The position numbers and the translations under genes are program-made. 17,278 nt of DNA from NCBI GenBank assembly GCA_025454075.1, contig JALOPD010000052.1, forward strand, positions 1 to 17,278, given 5' to 3'. This stretch comes from Desulfobacterales bacterium (GTDB lineage: Bacteria > Desulfobacterota > Desulfobacteria > Desulfobacterales > UBA2174_A). Within the stretch, counting starts at the first letter, position 1. The number at the start of each line of letters is the position of its first letter. The notes under the pieces were generated by a model. It had not been told where the DNA came from and searched no databases. It worked only from the letters and a program-made list of their open reading frames with translations. Shown piece by piece: positions 1 to 6,810 of the stretch.

Positions 1-498
1 GACGTCTCGGTGCGCGCCCAGGTCCTGAACCTGATGGTCCGGCTGCAGCGCCAGCTCAATCTCTCCTACCTCTTCATCTCGCACGACCTGGCGGTGATCC
101 GCTACGTCAGCCACCGCGTCGGGGTGATGTACCTGGGCCAGCTCGTGGAGCTGGCGGGCGCCAAGGCGCTTTACGCCAAGCCGCTGCACCCCTACACCTG
201 GGCCCTGCTCTCGGCCGTGCCCGTGCCCGATCCGCGCCGCGCCCGCAAGCGCATCATCCTCGAGGGCGACGTCCCTTCGCCCATGAACCCTCCGGCGGGG
301 TGCCGCTTCCATCCCCGCTGCACGGAGGTGAAACCCATCTGCCGGGAGCAGGCCCCGATCATGCGGGTGGTGGACAACAACCATGCGGTCAGATGCCATC
401 TCTATGAAGATGGCGAACCTTGGAATGCCGCGCCTCCGGTGTTTCGGACATCTTCGCCGGAGGCCGGCAACCAGCAACCCAAAGGAGGAAATGCATGA
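1..498 (+). CDS. Oligopeptide/dipeptide-type ABC transporter ATP-binding protein, C-terminal part (5' end outside window)
   Basis: This is the nucleotide-binding subunit that powers an Opp/Dpp-type importer on the cytoplasmic face of the membrane. The window opens at the D-loop (DVSV, which normally follows the Walker B/SALD motif), so Walker A, the signature motif and Walker B are missing. The switch histidine is seen in FISHDL, about 28 residues in. It is followed by the oligopeptide-transporter C-terminal extension: PLHPYTWALLSAVP, then a cysteine-rich tail (GCRFHPRC, a later C in ICREQ, and VRCHL) typical of DppD/DppF/OppF. Visible length is 165 residues. The TGA at 496-498 overlaps the ATG of the binding-protein gene (ATGA), so the two are translationally coupled. 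The usual second ATPase, if present, lies upstream. The DppF-like versus DppD-like assignment is not settled. Confidence 0.93.
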   Translation, partial: DVSVRAQVLNLMVRLQRQLNLSYLFISHDLAVIRYVSHRVGVMYLGQLVELAGAKALYAKPLHPYTWALLSAVPVPDPRRARKRIILEGDVPSPMNPPAGCRFHPRCTEVKPICREQAPIMRVVDNNHAVRCHLYEDGEPWNAAPPVFRTSSPEAGNQQPKGGNA

Positions 499-1994
499 AG
501 AAGAAAACGGTTTCAACGATTCTGGCGATTTTCCTGGCGCTGGTCCTGGCCGGCGGGACGGCCATGGCCAGGGACAAGGACACCCTGGTCGTGGTGCAGG
601 AGGCCGAGCCGGTGGGCCTGGACATCATGCAGAGCTCGATCCAGACCACCATGAGCGTCGGCTACAACATCCACGACACCATTCTCAAGCCCCAAGAGGA
701 CGCCACCGTCAAGCCCGGCATGGTGGAGAAATGGGAAAAGGTGGACGACCTGACCTGGAAGTTCACTCTGGTCAAGGGGGCGACCTTTCACAACGGCGAG
801 CCGATCAACGCGGCCGCGGTGAAATTCTCCTTCGACCGGCTCATGAGCGACGCGCTCAAGAGCCCCCACAAGGGCAAGCTCACCAGCTTCAAAGGGGTCG
901 AGGTCATCGACGACCGGACCTTCACGATGTCGACCTCCCAGCCTTACGCGCCCGGCCTCTACATGCTCGCGCAGTACCTGTTCGTGGTCCCGCCCGAGTA
1001 CGTCAAGAAGGTCGGGGACGCCGAGTACAACCTCAACCCCGTGGGCTCCGGGCCCTACAAGCTGGACAAGTGGGTCAAGGGCCAGGAGATCACCATGACG
1101 GCCTACGATAAGTACTACGGCCCCAAGCCCGCCTACAAAAAGCTGGTCTTCAAGGGCGTGCCCGAGGAGGCCTCCCGCATCGCCTCGCTGCTTACCGGCG
1201 AGGCGGACGTGATCAGCGGCGTGCCCGTGCAGCAGCGCAAGAAGATCCTGGATTCCGGGAAGGCCTACCTCACCGACCAGATGGGCTCCATGAACTACCT
1301 CGGCCTCAACACCTACGAGAAACCCTTCAGCGACGTGAAGGTGCGACAGGCGGTGAACCATGCGGTCAACCGCCCGCTGATCAACAAGGCATTGTTCAAT
1401 GACAAGGCGATTCTCTGCGCCGGCCCCATCAGCCCGCGCACCTTCGGGGCCGACCCCGGCCTGAAGCCCTACGCCTACGACCCGGCCAAGGCCAAGCAGC
1501 TGCTCGCTGAGGCCGGCTACCCGAACGGCTTCGAGACCCGGCTGGCCTTCGGCACCTACATGCCCCAGATTCAGGAGCAGGCCGAGGCCATCGCGGCCGA
1601 TCTCGCCAAGGTGGGGATCAAGGTCAAGCTCGAACCCTACGAGCGCGCGGTGATGTGGGACAAGTACAAGAACAAGCTGCACGCGATGTACATCTACTTC
1701 TGGGACGATGCGCCCGAGCCCGACCGCTACGTGTACTCGCTTTTCCACTCCAAGAGCCGCGACTACTACTACAAGAACGAGCAGGTCGACGCGCTCCTGG
1801 ACAAGGGGCGGAGCACCATGGACCCGGCCGCGCGGGCCAAGGTCTACAACGAGATCGACCGGATCCTTTACCAGGACGCCCCGTGGGTCTACCTCTACGT
1901 GATCCCGGAGGTGTACGGGGTGGCCAACTCGGTGGACTACAAGGGGCTGCGGGACGGGTACCTGATCATGAACACCGCAAAACCCAAGAAGTAA
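495..1994 (+). CDS. ABC transporter extracellular solute-binding protein, SBP_bac_5 family (peptide/opine/nickel type)
   Basis: This is the periplasmic receptor of the importer, 499 residues, the usual size for family 5. ATG 495 is preferred over in-frame ATG 420 for two reasons: it has a strong SD (AAAGGAGG, 481-488) and it begins a clean signal peptide (MKKKTVSTIL, hydrophobic core to residue 19, AMA then cleavage about residue 25). The mature N-terminus (DTLVVVQEAEPVGLD) and the block TWKFTLVKGATFHNGEPINAAAVKFSFDRL (about 95-125) are family hallmarks. Later family motifs include NPVGSGPYKLDKW and DVKVRQAVNHAVNR. Family members bind di/oligopeptides, nickel, glutathione or opine-like compounds, and the sequence alone does not reveal which. 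The start overlaps the ATPase stop. A repeat-filled gap of 290 bases follows before the permease. Confidence 0.94.
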   Translation: MKKKTVSTILAIFLALVLAGGTAMARDKDTLVVVQEAEPVGLDIMQSSIQTTMSVGYNIHDTILKPQEDATVKPGMVEKWEKVDDLTWKFTLVKGATFHNGEPINAAAVKFSFDRLMSDALKSPHKGKLTSFKGVEVIDDRTFTMSTSQPYAPGLYMLAQYLFVVPPEYVKKVGDAEYNLNPVGSGPYKLDKWVKGQEITMTAYDKYYGPKPAYKKLVFKGVPEEASRIASLLTGEADVISGVPVQQRKKILDSGKAYLTDQMGSMNYLGLNTYEKPFSDVKVRQAVNHAVNRPLINKALFNDKAILCAGPISPRTFGADPGLKPYAYDPAKAKQLLAEAGYPNGFETRLAFGTYMPQIQEQAEAIAADLAKVGIKVKLEPYERAVMWDKYKNKLHAMYIYFWDDAPEPDRYVYSLFHSKSRDYYYKNEQVDALLDKGRSTMDPAARAKVYNEIDRILYQDAPWVYLYVIPEVYGVANSVDYKGLRDGYLIMNTAKPKK

Positions 1995-2041
1995 GTTCAA
2001 GGGGTCGAGGGTTCCAGGGTCCGAGGGTTCAAGGTTTCGAG
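1994..2041 (+). repeat. Three tandem degenerate 16-bp repeats
   Basis: Three consecutive units begin at the last base of the binding-protein stop codon: AGTTCAAGGGGTCGAG, GGTTCCAGGGTCCGAG and GGTTCAAGGTTTCGAG. All fit GGTTCMAGGKYYCGAG apart from the first base of unit one. The same unit recurs inverted at 2245-2276. Bases 1995-2011 are exactly complementary to 2259-2275 (17 nt). Confidence 0.85.
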
Positions 2042-2244
2042 TGACGCAAAGACCGACAGAATTCCGGACCTGGTCCAACAACCGGCCTACAAAAGCTGAA
2101 GGCGACTTTTCGCCGGGACCTTTGATCCCATGAACCATTTACTTCTTTAGCCTGTTACGATTCAAGCGCTGGAACCTAAGAACTTGGACCCTTACGCAAG
2201 GCGGGGAAGGGGATTCAAGGGGCGGGGAGTGGACATTTCTCTCC
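2042..2244. other. Spacer between inverted repeat clusters, no gene seen
   Basis: With its flanking repeats, this fills the 290-base gap between binding protein and permease. No convincing ORF, RNA gene or promoter is visible. It holds an odd palindrome GGACC-T-GGTCC (2066-2076), a small hairpin GGCGA-CTTT-TCGCC near 2101, and further degenerate versions of the 16-bp unit: inverted at 2161-2176, direct at about 2213-2229. It looks like repeat-derived DNA inserted into the operon. Confidence 0.6.
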
Positions 2245-2276
2245 CTCGGCCCCTTGACCCCTCGACCCCTTGAACC
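2245..2276 (-). repeat. Two tandem 16-bp repeats, inverted relative to 1994-2041
   Basis: Read on the - strand these are GGTTCAAGGGGTCGAG (2276-2261) and GGGTCAAGGGGCCGAG (2260-2245). They end only 8 bases before the likely permease start codon at 2285 and occupy the place where an SD would be. Together with 1995-2011 they could form a long-range stem in the operon mRNA. Confidence 0.85.
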
Positions 2277-2284
2277 CTCTACGA

Positions 2285-3211
2285 ATGGGCCGTTACTTAC
2301 TCAAACGCCTTTGGCACACGGTTTACGTGGTCGTGGGCATCTCGATCATCAGCTTCTTTTTCATCCACCTGTCGGGTGACCCGGTGATGCTCATGCTGCC
2401 GGGGGATGCCTCCATGGCCGAGGTCGAGACCCTGCGGCAGCAGCTGGGGTTCAACGACCCTCTCTATGTGCAGTACTGGCGCTTCGCCAGCCACGCGGTA
2501 TGCGGCGACCTCGGGGTGTCCCTGTACCACCGTGTGCCCGCGATCCATCTCATCATGGAAAGGCTGCCGGCGAGCCTCGAGCTCGCCGGCGCCGCCATGC
2601 TGATCGCGCTGGTCGTCTCCATCCCCCTGGGGATTCTTTCGGCGGTCAAGCGCGGGTCGCTTTTGGACATGACCTCGATGCTCGGGGCGCTCTTCGGGCT
2701 CTCCATGCCCCACTTCTGGCTCGGGATCATGCTGGTCCTGCTTTTTTCCGTGACGCTCGGCTGGCTGCCCACCTCGGGCCGCGGCACGCCGGCCCAGCTC
2801 GTCATGCCCTCCCTGGCCCTGGGCCTGAGCCTGATGGCCATGTTCGCGCGCCTCACCCGGTCGGTGATGCTGGAGGTCCTGAGCCAGGACTACGTGCGGA
2901 CCGCCCGGGCCAAGGGCCTGAGGGAAAAGATCGTCATCGGCAAGCACGCCCTCAAGAACGCCCTGATCCCGCTCGTGACCGTGGCGGGCATGCAGTTCGG
3001 TTTTCTCATCGGCGGCACCGTCATCATCGAAACGGTGTTCGCCTGGCCGGGCGTGGGCCGGCTGGTGGTGCAGGCCATCTTCAGCCGGGATTACCCGCTC
3101 GTGCAGGCGACGGTGCTCGTCCTGGCGGTGATCTTCGTGGCCGTCAACCTGCTGGTGGATCTGATCTACCTCTACCTCGACCCCCAGATCAGCTACCTGG
3201 AGCAGAAATGA
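2285..3211 (+). CDS. ABC transporter permease, DppB/OppB type
   Basis: This is the first inner-membrane channel subunit of the importer, 308 residues from ATG 2285. The N-terminus (MGRYLLKRLWHTVYVVVGIS) is the classic family-B start: basic cytoplasmic end, first TM helix, then a periplasmic loop with HLSGDPVMLMLPGDAS and LGFNDPLYVQYW. About six membrane spans are visible. The coupling (EAA) loop lies near residues 200-230 (DYVRTARAKGLREK, then KHALKNALIP). The ending, DLIYLYLDPQISY, is also typical. A TTG at 2270 is an in-frame alternative start but would add residues encoded by the repeat. Neither start has a recognisable SD, because the inverted 16-bp repeats lie directly upstream. The stop overlaps the next permease start (ATGA at 3208-3211). 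Confidence 0.93.
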   Translation: MGRYLLKRLWHTVYVVVGISIISFFFIHLSGDPVMLMLPGDASMAEVETLRQQLGFNDPLYVQYWRFASHAVCGDLGVSLYHRVPAIHLIMERLPASLELAGAAMLIALVVSIPLGILSAVKRGSLLDMTSMLGALFGLSMPHFWLGIMLVLLFSVTLGWLPTSGRGTPAQLVMPSLALGLSLMAMFARLTRSVMLEVLSQDYVRTARAKGLREKIVIGKHALKNALIPLVTVAGMQFGFLIGGTVIIETVFAWPGVGRLVVQAIFSRDYPLVQATVLVLAVIFVAVNLLVDLIYLYLDPQISYLEQK

Positions 3212-4125
3212 ACCGGCCGGCCGCATCCGCGGAAAGATTCCGGAACCTGCGGGCCTCGCTCCGGCTGTGGGGGGAGACCCTGCGGGCGCTCGCCCGGTCC
3301 CCGGGCGCCGTGGCCGGGGGGCTCCTGTTTCTGCTCATTGCGGCCGTCAGCCTCAGCTTCGAGCTCTTTTACGCAAAGGACCCGCTGGCCCAGGACCTCC
3401 TGGCGCGCCTGACGCCCCCCTTTTGGCAGGAGGGCGGAAGCCTCGCCTATCCGCTGGGCACCGACAACCTCGGCCGGGACGTGCTGGTGCGGATCCTCTA
3501 CGGCAGCCGGGTCAGTTTGATGGTGGGGTTTGCCTCCGTGCTGGTCGCCTGCGGGTCGGGCATCTTCCTGGGGCTCATCTCGGGGTACTACGGCGGCCGG
3601 GTGGACAACGTGATCATGCGGGTGGCCGACGTCTTCATGGCCTACCCGTTCATGCTGCTCACCATCTCCGTCATCGCTGTGCTTGGCAACTCCATCTTCA
3701 ACCTGATCCTGGTGCTGGGTCTTTCGGACTGGGTGACCTACGCCCGCACCATTCGCGGCAGCGTGCTCAGCATCAAGGAAAAGGAGTTCGTGCTCGCCGC
3801 CCGCAGCGTGGGCACCCGCCACCGGGTGATCCTGATGCGGCACGTCTTCCCCAACGTGCTCTCCCCCATCCTCGTGCTCGGTACGGTCCGGGTGGCGAAC
3901 ATCATCATCTGGGAAAGCGGGCTGTCGTTTCTGGGGATGGGGGTGCCCCCGCCGATGCCTACCTGGGGCCGCATGCTGGCCGAGGGCCGGGTGTACATCA
4001 CGGACGCCTGGTGGCTGGTGACGCTGCCGGGGCTGGCGATCATGCTGACGATTCTTTCGATCAACCTACTGGGCGACGGCCTGCGGGATGCGCTGGACCC
4101 GCGCCTCCGGAACATCCCGCGTTAA
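3208..4125 (+). CDS. ABC transporter permease, DppC/OppC type
   Basis: This is the second channel subunit, 305 residues, pairing with the DppB-type protein. ATG 3208 overlaps the preceding stop by 4 bases, so translational coupling sets the start; the frame is open further upstream but only as shadow of the DppB gene. The OppC N-terminal region is present: first TM about 32-50, then DPLAQDLLARLTPPF and the hallmark YPLGTDNLGRDVLVRILYGSRVSL. The EAA coupling loop lies near 191-220 (KEFVLAARSVGTRHRVILMRH). Family hallmarks FLGMGVPPPMPTWGRML and the ending GDGLRDALDPRLR are intact. The SDH-like gene follows 21 bases later, so it is probably co-transcribed. Confidence 0.95.
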   Translation: MNRPAASAERFRNLRASLRLWGETLRALARSPGAVAGGLLFLLIAAVSLSFELFYAKDPLAQDLLARLTPPFWQEGGSLAYPLGTDNLGRDVLVRILYGSRVSLMVGFASVLVACGSGIFLGLISGYYGGRVDNVIMRVADVFMAYPFMLLTISVIAVLGNSIFNLILVLGLSDWVTYARTIRGSVLSIKEKEFVLAARSVGTRHRVILMRHVFPNVLSPILVLGTVRVANIIIWESGLSFLGMGVPPPMPTWGRMLAEGRVYITDAWWLVTLPGLAIMLTILSINLLGDGLRDALDPRLRNIPR

Positions 4126-4146
4126 CCAAGGAAGGGAACCCATCGC

Positions 4147-5316
4147 ATGAAAGCGCTCGTGTTCGGCCTCGGTCTTCAAGGCAAAGCCGTTATCCACGAT
4201 CTCGAACAGAGTGATACGGTATCGGAAATCGTCGCGGCGGACGCCGCTGCGGAACAGGCGCAGGCTTACGTCGGCCGTAAAGGCTACCGCAAGGTCCGGG
4301 TGGTGCCGGTGAACGCCTCCGAGCCGGCCGCTTTGGAGCGGCTGGTCCGGGAGAGCCGGCCCCAGGTGGTGGTCTGCATGCTGCCGGCGGACTTCCAGCC
4401 CGCGCTGGCCCGAGCGGCCGTCGCCGCCGGCGTGCCCTACGTCAGCTCGAGCTACACGGGGAGCCTGGTCGAGCTCGACGGCGCGGCCAGGGAGAAGGGG
4501 GTGAGCGTTCTGCCGGAAATGGGCATGGACCCGGGGATCGACCTGATCCTGGGCCGGCTGGCCGTCGACGAACTCGACGTGGTGCACGGCATGCGATCCT
4601 ACGGCGCCGGGCTGCCGGAGCCGGCCTGCGCGGGCGGCAACCCGATCCACTACAAAATCACCTGGACCTTCGAGGGGGTTCTCAAGGCCTACATGCGGCC
4701 GGCCCGCTTCCTGCGGGGCGGGAAAGAGGCGGCGATCCCCGCCGGGCAGATCTTCCGTCCGGAAAACGGCCACACACTGGAGGTGCCCGGGGTCGGGGCC
4801 ATGGACGCCTACTACAACGGGGACGCCGTCCGCTACATCGACATCTTCGGGCTGGGTCCCGAGCTGAAAGAGATGGGCCGATTTGCCATGCGCTGGCCCG
4901 GCCACAACCCGTTCTGGAATGTGATGGCCGAGCTGGGCTTCCTGGACGAGGCCCCGACCCGGGTCGGGGCGGCCGAGATATCGCCACGCCGGTTCGTCGC
5001 CGAGCACCTCGCCCCCCGGCTGCAGTTCCGCGACACCGAGCGCGACATGGTCGTCATCCGCGTGGAGGCCTGGGGCTTGAAAAACCGCAAGCCGCTGCGG
5101 GCCGTCTATGAGCTGATCGATTACCGGGACCTCACGACCGGGCTTTTTGCCATGAACCGCGCGGTCGGGTACACCACCAGCATCGGCGCCCAGCTGATCC
5201 TGGCGGGCAAAATCCGCAAGACGGGTGTGCTCACGCCGGCGCGCGATGTGCCGGTGTTGGAAGTGGTAAGGGAGCTGGAGCAGCGCGGGATGAAGGTCCA
5301 GCGACGGGTGGAGTGA
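4147..5316 (+). CDS. Saccharopine dehydrogenase-like protein (SDH half of AASS/LYS9 type)
   Basis: This is a 389-residue NAD(P)-dependent oxidoreductase of the saccharopine dehydrogenase family. LYS9 and the C-terminal half of AASS interconvert saccharopine with glutamate plus aminoadipate semialdehyde. Visible evidence: an N-terminal Rossmann loop GLGLQG (7-12); GMDPGID at about 126-132; and the substrate-region block SYGAGLPEP, then NPIHYKITWTFEGVLKAY, closely matching the SYCGGLP/YKFSWSP-GVL region of true saccharopine reductases rather than generic members. It is slightly shorter than LYS9. An SD (AAGGAAGGG) lies at 4128-4136, about 10 bases before the ATG. It is 21 bases after the permease gene, and the matching LOR half is encoded at 6811. 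Substrate could be saccharopine or another opine-like N-carboxyalkyl amino acid. Carboxynorspermidine dehydrogenase shares the fold but lacks a LOR partner. Confidence 0.88.
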   Translation: MKALVFGLGLQGKAVIHDLEQSDTVSEIVAADAAAEQAQAYVGRKGYRKVRVVPVNASEPAALERLVRESRPQVVVCMLPADFQPALARAAVAAGVPYVSSSYTGSLVELDGAAREKGVSVLPEMGMDPGIDLILGRLAVDELDVVHGMRSYGAGLPEPACAGGNPIHYKITWTFEGVLKAYMRPARFLRGGKEAAIPAGQIFRPENGHTLEVPGVGAMDAYYNGDAVRYIDIFGLGPELKEMGRFAMRWPGHNPFWNVMAELGFLDEAPTRVGAAEISPRRFVAEHLAPRLQFRDTERDMVVIRVEAWGLKNRKPLRAVYELIDYRDLTTGLFAMNRAVGYTTSIGAQLILAGKIRKTGVLTPARDVPVLEVVRELEQRGMKVQRRVE

Positions 5317-5397
5317 GACGTAAAGAAACTTGAAGTTTAGAGTGCAAGGCTCGAAGCCAAACACCAAAAACCCAATACCGGACACCCAATCATTTCA
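5317..5397. repeat. Repeat-like intergenic gap with degenerate 16-bp unit
   Basis: This 81-base gap contains AGTGCAAGGCTCGAAG at 5341-5356, a degenerate copy of the 16-bp unit found at 1994-2041. It is followed by an A/C-rich stretch with repeated CCAAA/CCCAAT-like words. No SD or convincing promoter is visible before the TTG start at 5398, the same situation as at the permease gene start. Confidence 0.5.
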
Positions 5398-6747
5398 TTG
5401 GAAAAACACGCCAGATACACGACCGAAGTCCTGGCCGAATTCGTGCTCGGCCTGCGGGCGGAGGACATTCCTGCGGCCACCGTGGAGACGGTGCAGCGCT
5501 GCGTGCTGGACCTGGTCGGGGCCGCCGCGGCCGGGGCACCGTCGGAGGCGGCCGTAATTGCGCGGGCCGGAGCGGAGCGGCTGGGCGGCGTGGGCCCTGC
5601 GGAAATCTGGTTCGGCGGGGGGCGGCGCCAAGCGGCCTTCGCCGCCTACGCCAACAGCGCGGCGGCCAGTGCCCTGGACCTGGACGACGGCCACCGCGCG
5701 GCCGGCGGGCACCCCGGGGCGGCCGTCATACCGGCCGTGCTGGCGTTGGCCCAGGAGGAAGCGGCCGGGTGGAGCGAGTCCCTCGCGGCCCTGGTGGCCG
5801 GCTACGAGGTGGGAGTGCGCATCTCCGCAGCCCGGGATTTCTCCGCGCTGGACACGCTCTCCACCGGGCGCTGGTGCGCCTACGCGGCGGCGGCGGCCGC
5901 GAGCCGGCTGCGCCGTCTCAGCCCCCGGCAGACCGCCGAGGGCCTGGCGGTGGCGGGCGTGCTCTCCCCGGGGCTCTCCGCGGCCGGCTACAGCCAGGTC
6001 ATGGGCAACCACGCCAAGGAGGGCATCCCCTGGGCGACGCTGACCGGCCTGTGGGCGGCGGAGCTTGCGGCCGGCGGCTTCACCGGCCCGCGGGACATCC
6101 TGGACCATCGCGGGTATTACGATGCGGGCCGAATCGTGGCAGGGCTCGGGGAAAGCTTCGCCGTGGACGCGGTCTATTTCAAACCCTATGCGTGCTGCCG
6201 CTGGATTCATAGCGCACTGGACGGGTTGTGCGACCTGATACGCCGTCACAACCTCAAATCGGCCGACATCAGCTCCATCGAGGTGCACACGTTTGCCAGG
6301 GCGCTGCGGCTGAACAACCACCCGGACCCGGACAGCCTCGAGTCCGCCCAGTACAGCCTGCCCTTCTGCCTGGCGGCGGCGGCAGTTGAAGGCCGGCAGG
6401 CGCTCCTGCCGATGCGGGCCGACCTGCTGCACCGGCCGGAGCTCGTTGCGCTGGCCGGACGGGTGGCCCTGCACGCGGATGCGGGGCTGGATCGGATCTT
6501 CCCGGAGTGCACCGCCGCACGGGTCGTCATCCAGGCCCCCGGCAAACGACTGGAAGCCGACTGCCGCCACCCGCTGGGCGACCCCGCCAACCCCATGGAC
6601 TGGGGGATGCTGGTGCACAAATTCCAGCAGGCGACCAGCGGGCGGCTGTCGCCGGCGCGTCAAAAAGAGATGATCCGGGCCGTGCAGTCGCTGCCGTCCC
6701 AGGGACCGGCCCCCCTGCAACGCCTGCTGGCCGAGCCTCTCGGATAG
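5398..6747 (+). CDS. MmgE/PrpD family protein (dehydratase/decarboxylase/epimerase fold)
   Basis: This 449-residue protein has the full length of the MmgE/PrpD family, which includes 2-methylcitrate dehydratase, cis-aconitate decarboxylase and iminodisuccinate epimerase. The signature segment ALDLDDGHRAAGGHPGAAV spans about residues 92-110, with acidic D94/D96/D97, H99 and H105. The second hallmark, KPYACCRWIH, is at 262-271. No ATG precedes these motifs: TTG 5398 is the best start, ATT 5392 is possible, and the frame is closed by TAG at 5338. It lies between the SDH-like and LOR-like genes. By inference from that context, an epimerase or dehydratase acting on an amino-dicarboxylate/opine-like intermediate is more attractive than 2-methylcitrate dehydratase; no other methylcitrate-cycle gene is seen here. 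Confidence 0.87.
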   Translation: MEKHARYTTEVLAEFVLGLRAEDIPAATVETVQRCVLDLVGAAAAGAPSEAAVIARAGAERLGGVGPAEIWFGGGRRQAAFAAYANSAAASALDLDDGHRAAGGHPGAAVIPAVLALAQEEAAGWSESLAALVAGYEVGVRISAARDFSALDTLSTGRWCAYAAAAAASRLRRLSPRQTAEGLAVAGVLSPGLSAAGYSQVMGNHAKEGIPWATLTGLWAAELAAGGFTGPRDILDHRGYYDAGRIVAGLGESFAVDAVYFKPYACCRWIHSALDGLCDLIRRHNLKSADISSIEVHTFARALRLNNHPDPDSLESAQYSLPFCLAAAAVEGRQALLPMRADLLHRPELVALAGRVALHADAGLDRIFPECTAARVVIQAPGKRLEADCRHPLGDPANPMDWGMLVHKFQQATSGRLSPARQKEMIRAVQSLPSQGPAPLQRLLAEPLG

Positions 6748-6810
6748 CCGTGGCGGCCGGGTGTTCGGCCGGGAACGATTTCACCGAATGAACCGATCGA
6801 AAGGAAATTT

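Noticed and set aside
513..2138. Long open frame (541 codons) on the - strand opposite the solute-binding protein gene
   Set aside because: It is the antisense shadow of a clear SBP_bac_5 gene in GC-rich DNA. The translation is His/Val/Gly/Leu-rich with no family motif.
1994..2276. Repeat array as a CRISPR
   Set aside because: Units are 16 bp, directly abutting and degenerate, with no unique spacers and no cas genes nearby.
1994..2276. Inverted repeats as ends of an insertion sequence
   Set aside because: The roughly 200-bp interior encodes no transposase and no target-site duplication was evident. A non-autonomous mini-element cannot be excluded.
2500..3207. Upstream extension of the DppC-type permease frame through the DppB gene
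   Set aside because: The extension is Arg/Pro/Gly-rich shadow sequence. The real start is the coupled ATG at 3208.
4066..5385. 439-codon open frame on the - strand opposite the SDH-like gene
   Set aside because: Mirror of the coding frame; low-complexity composition and no recognisable domain, whereas the + strand frame has strong family motifs.
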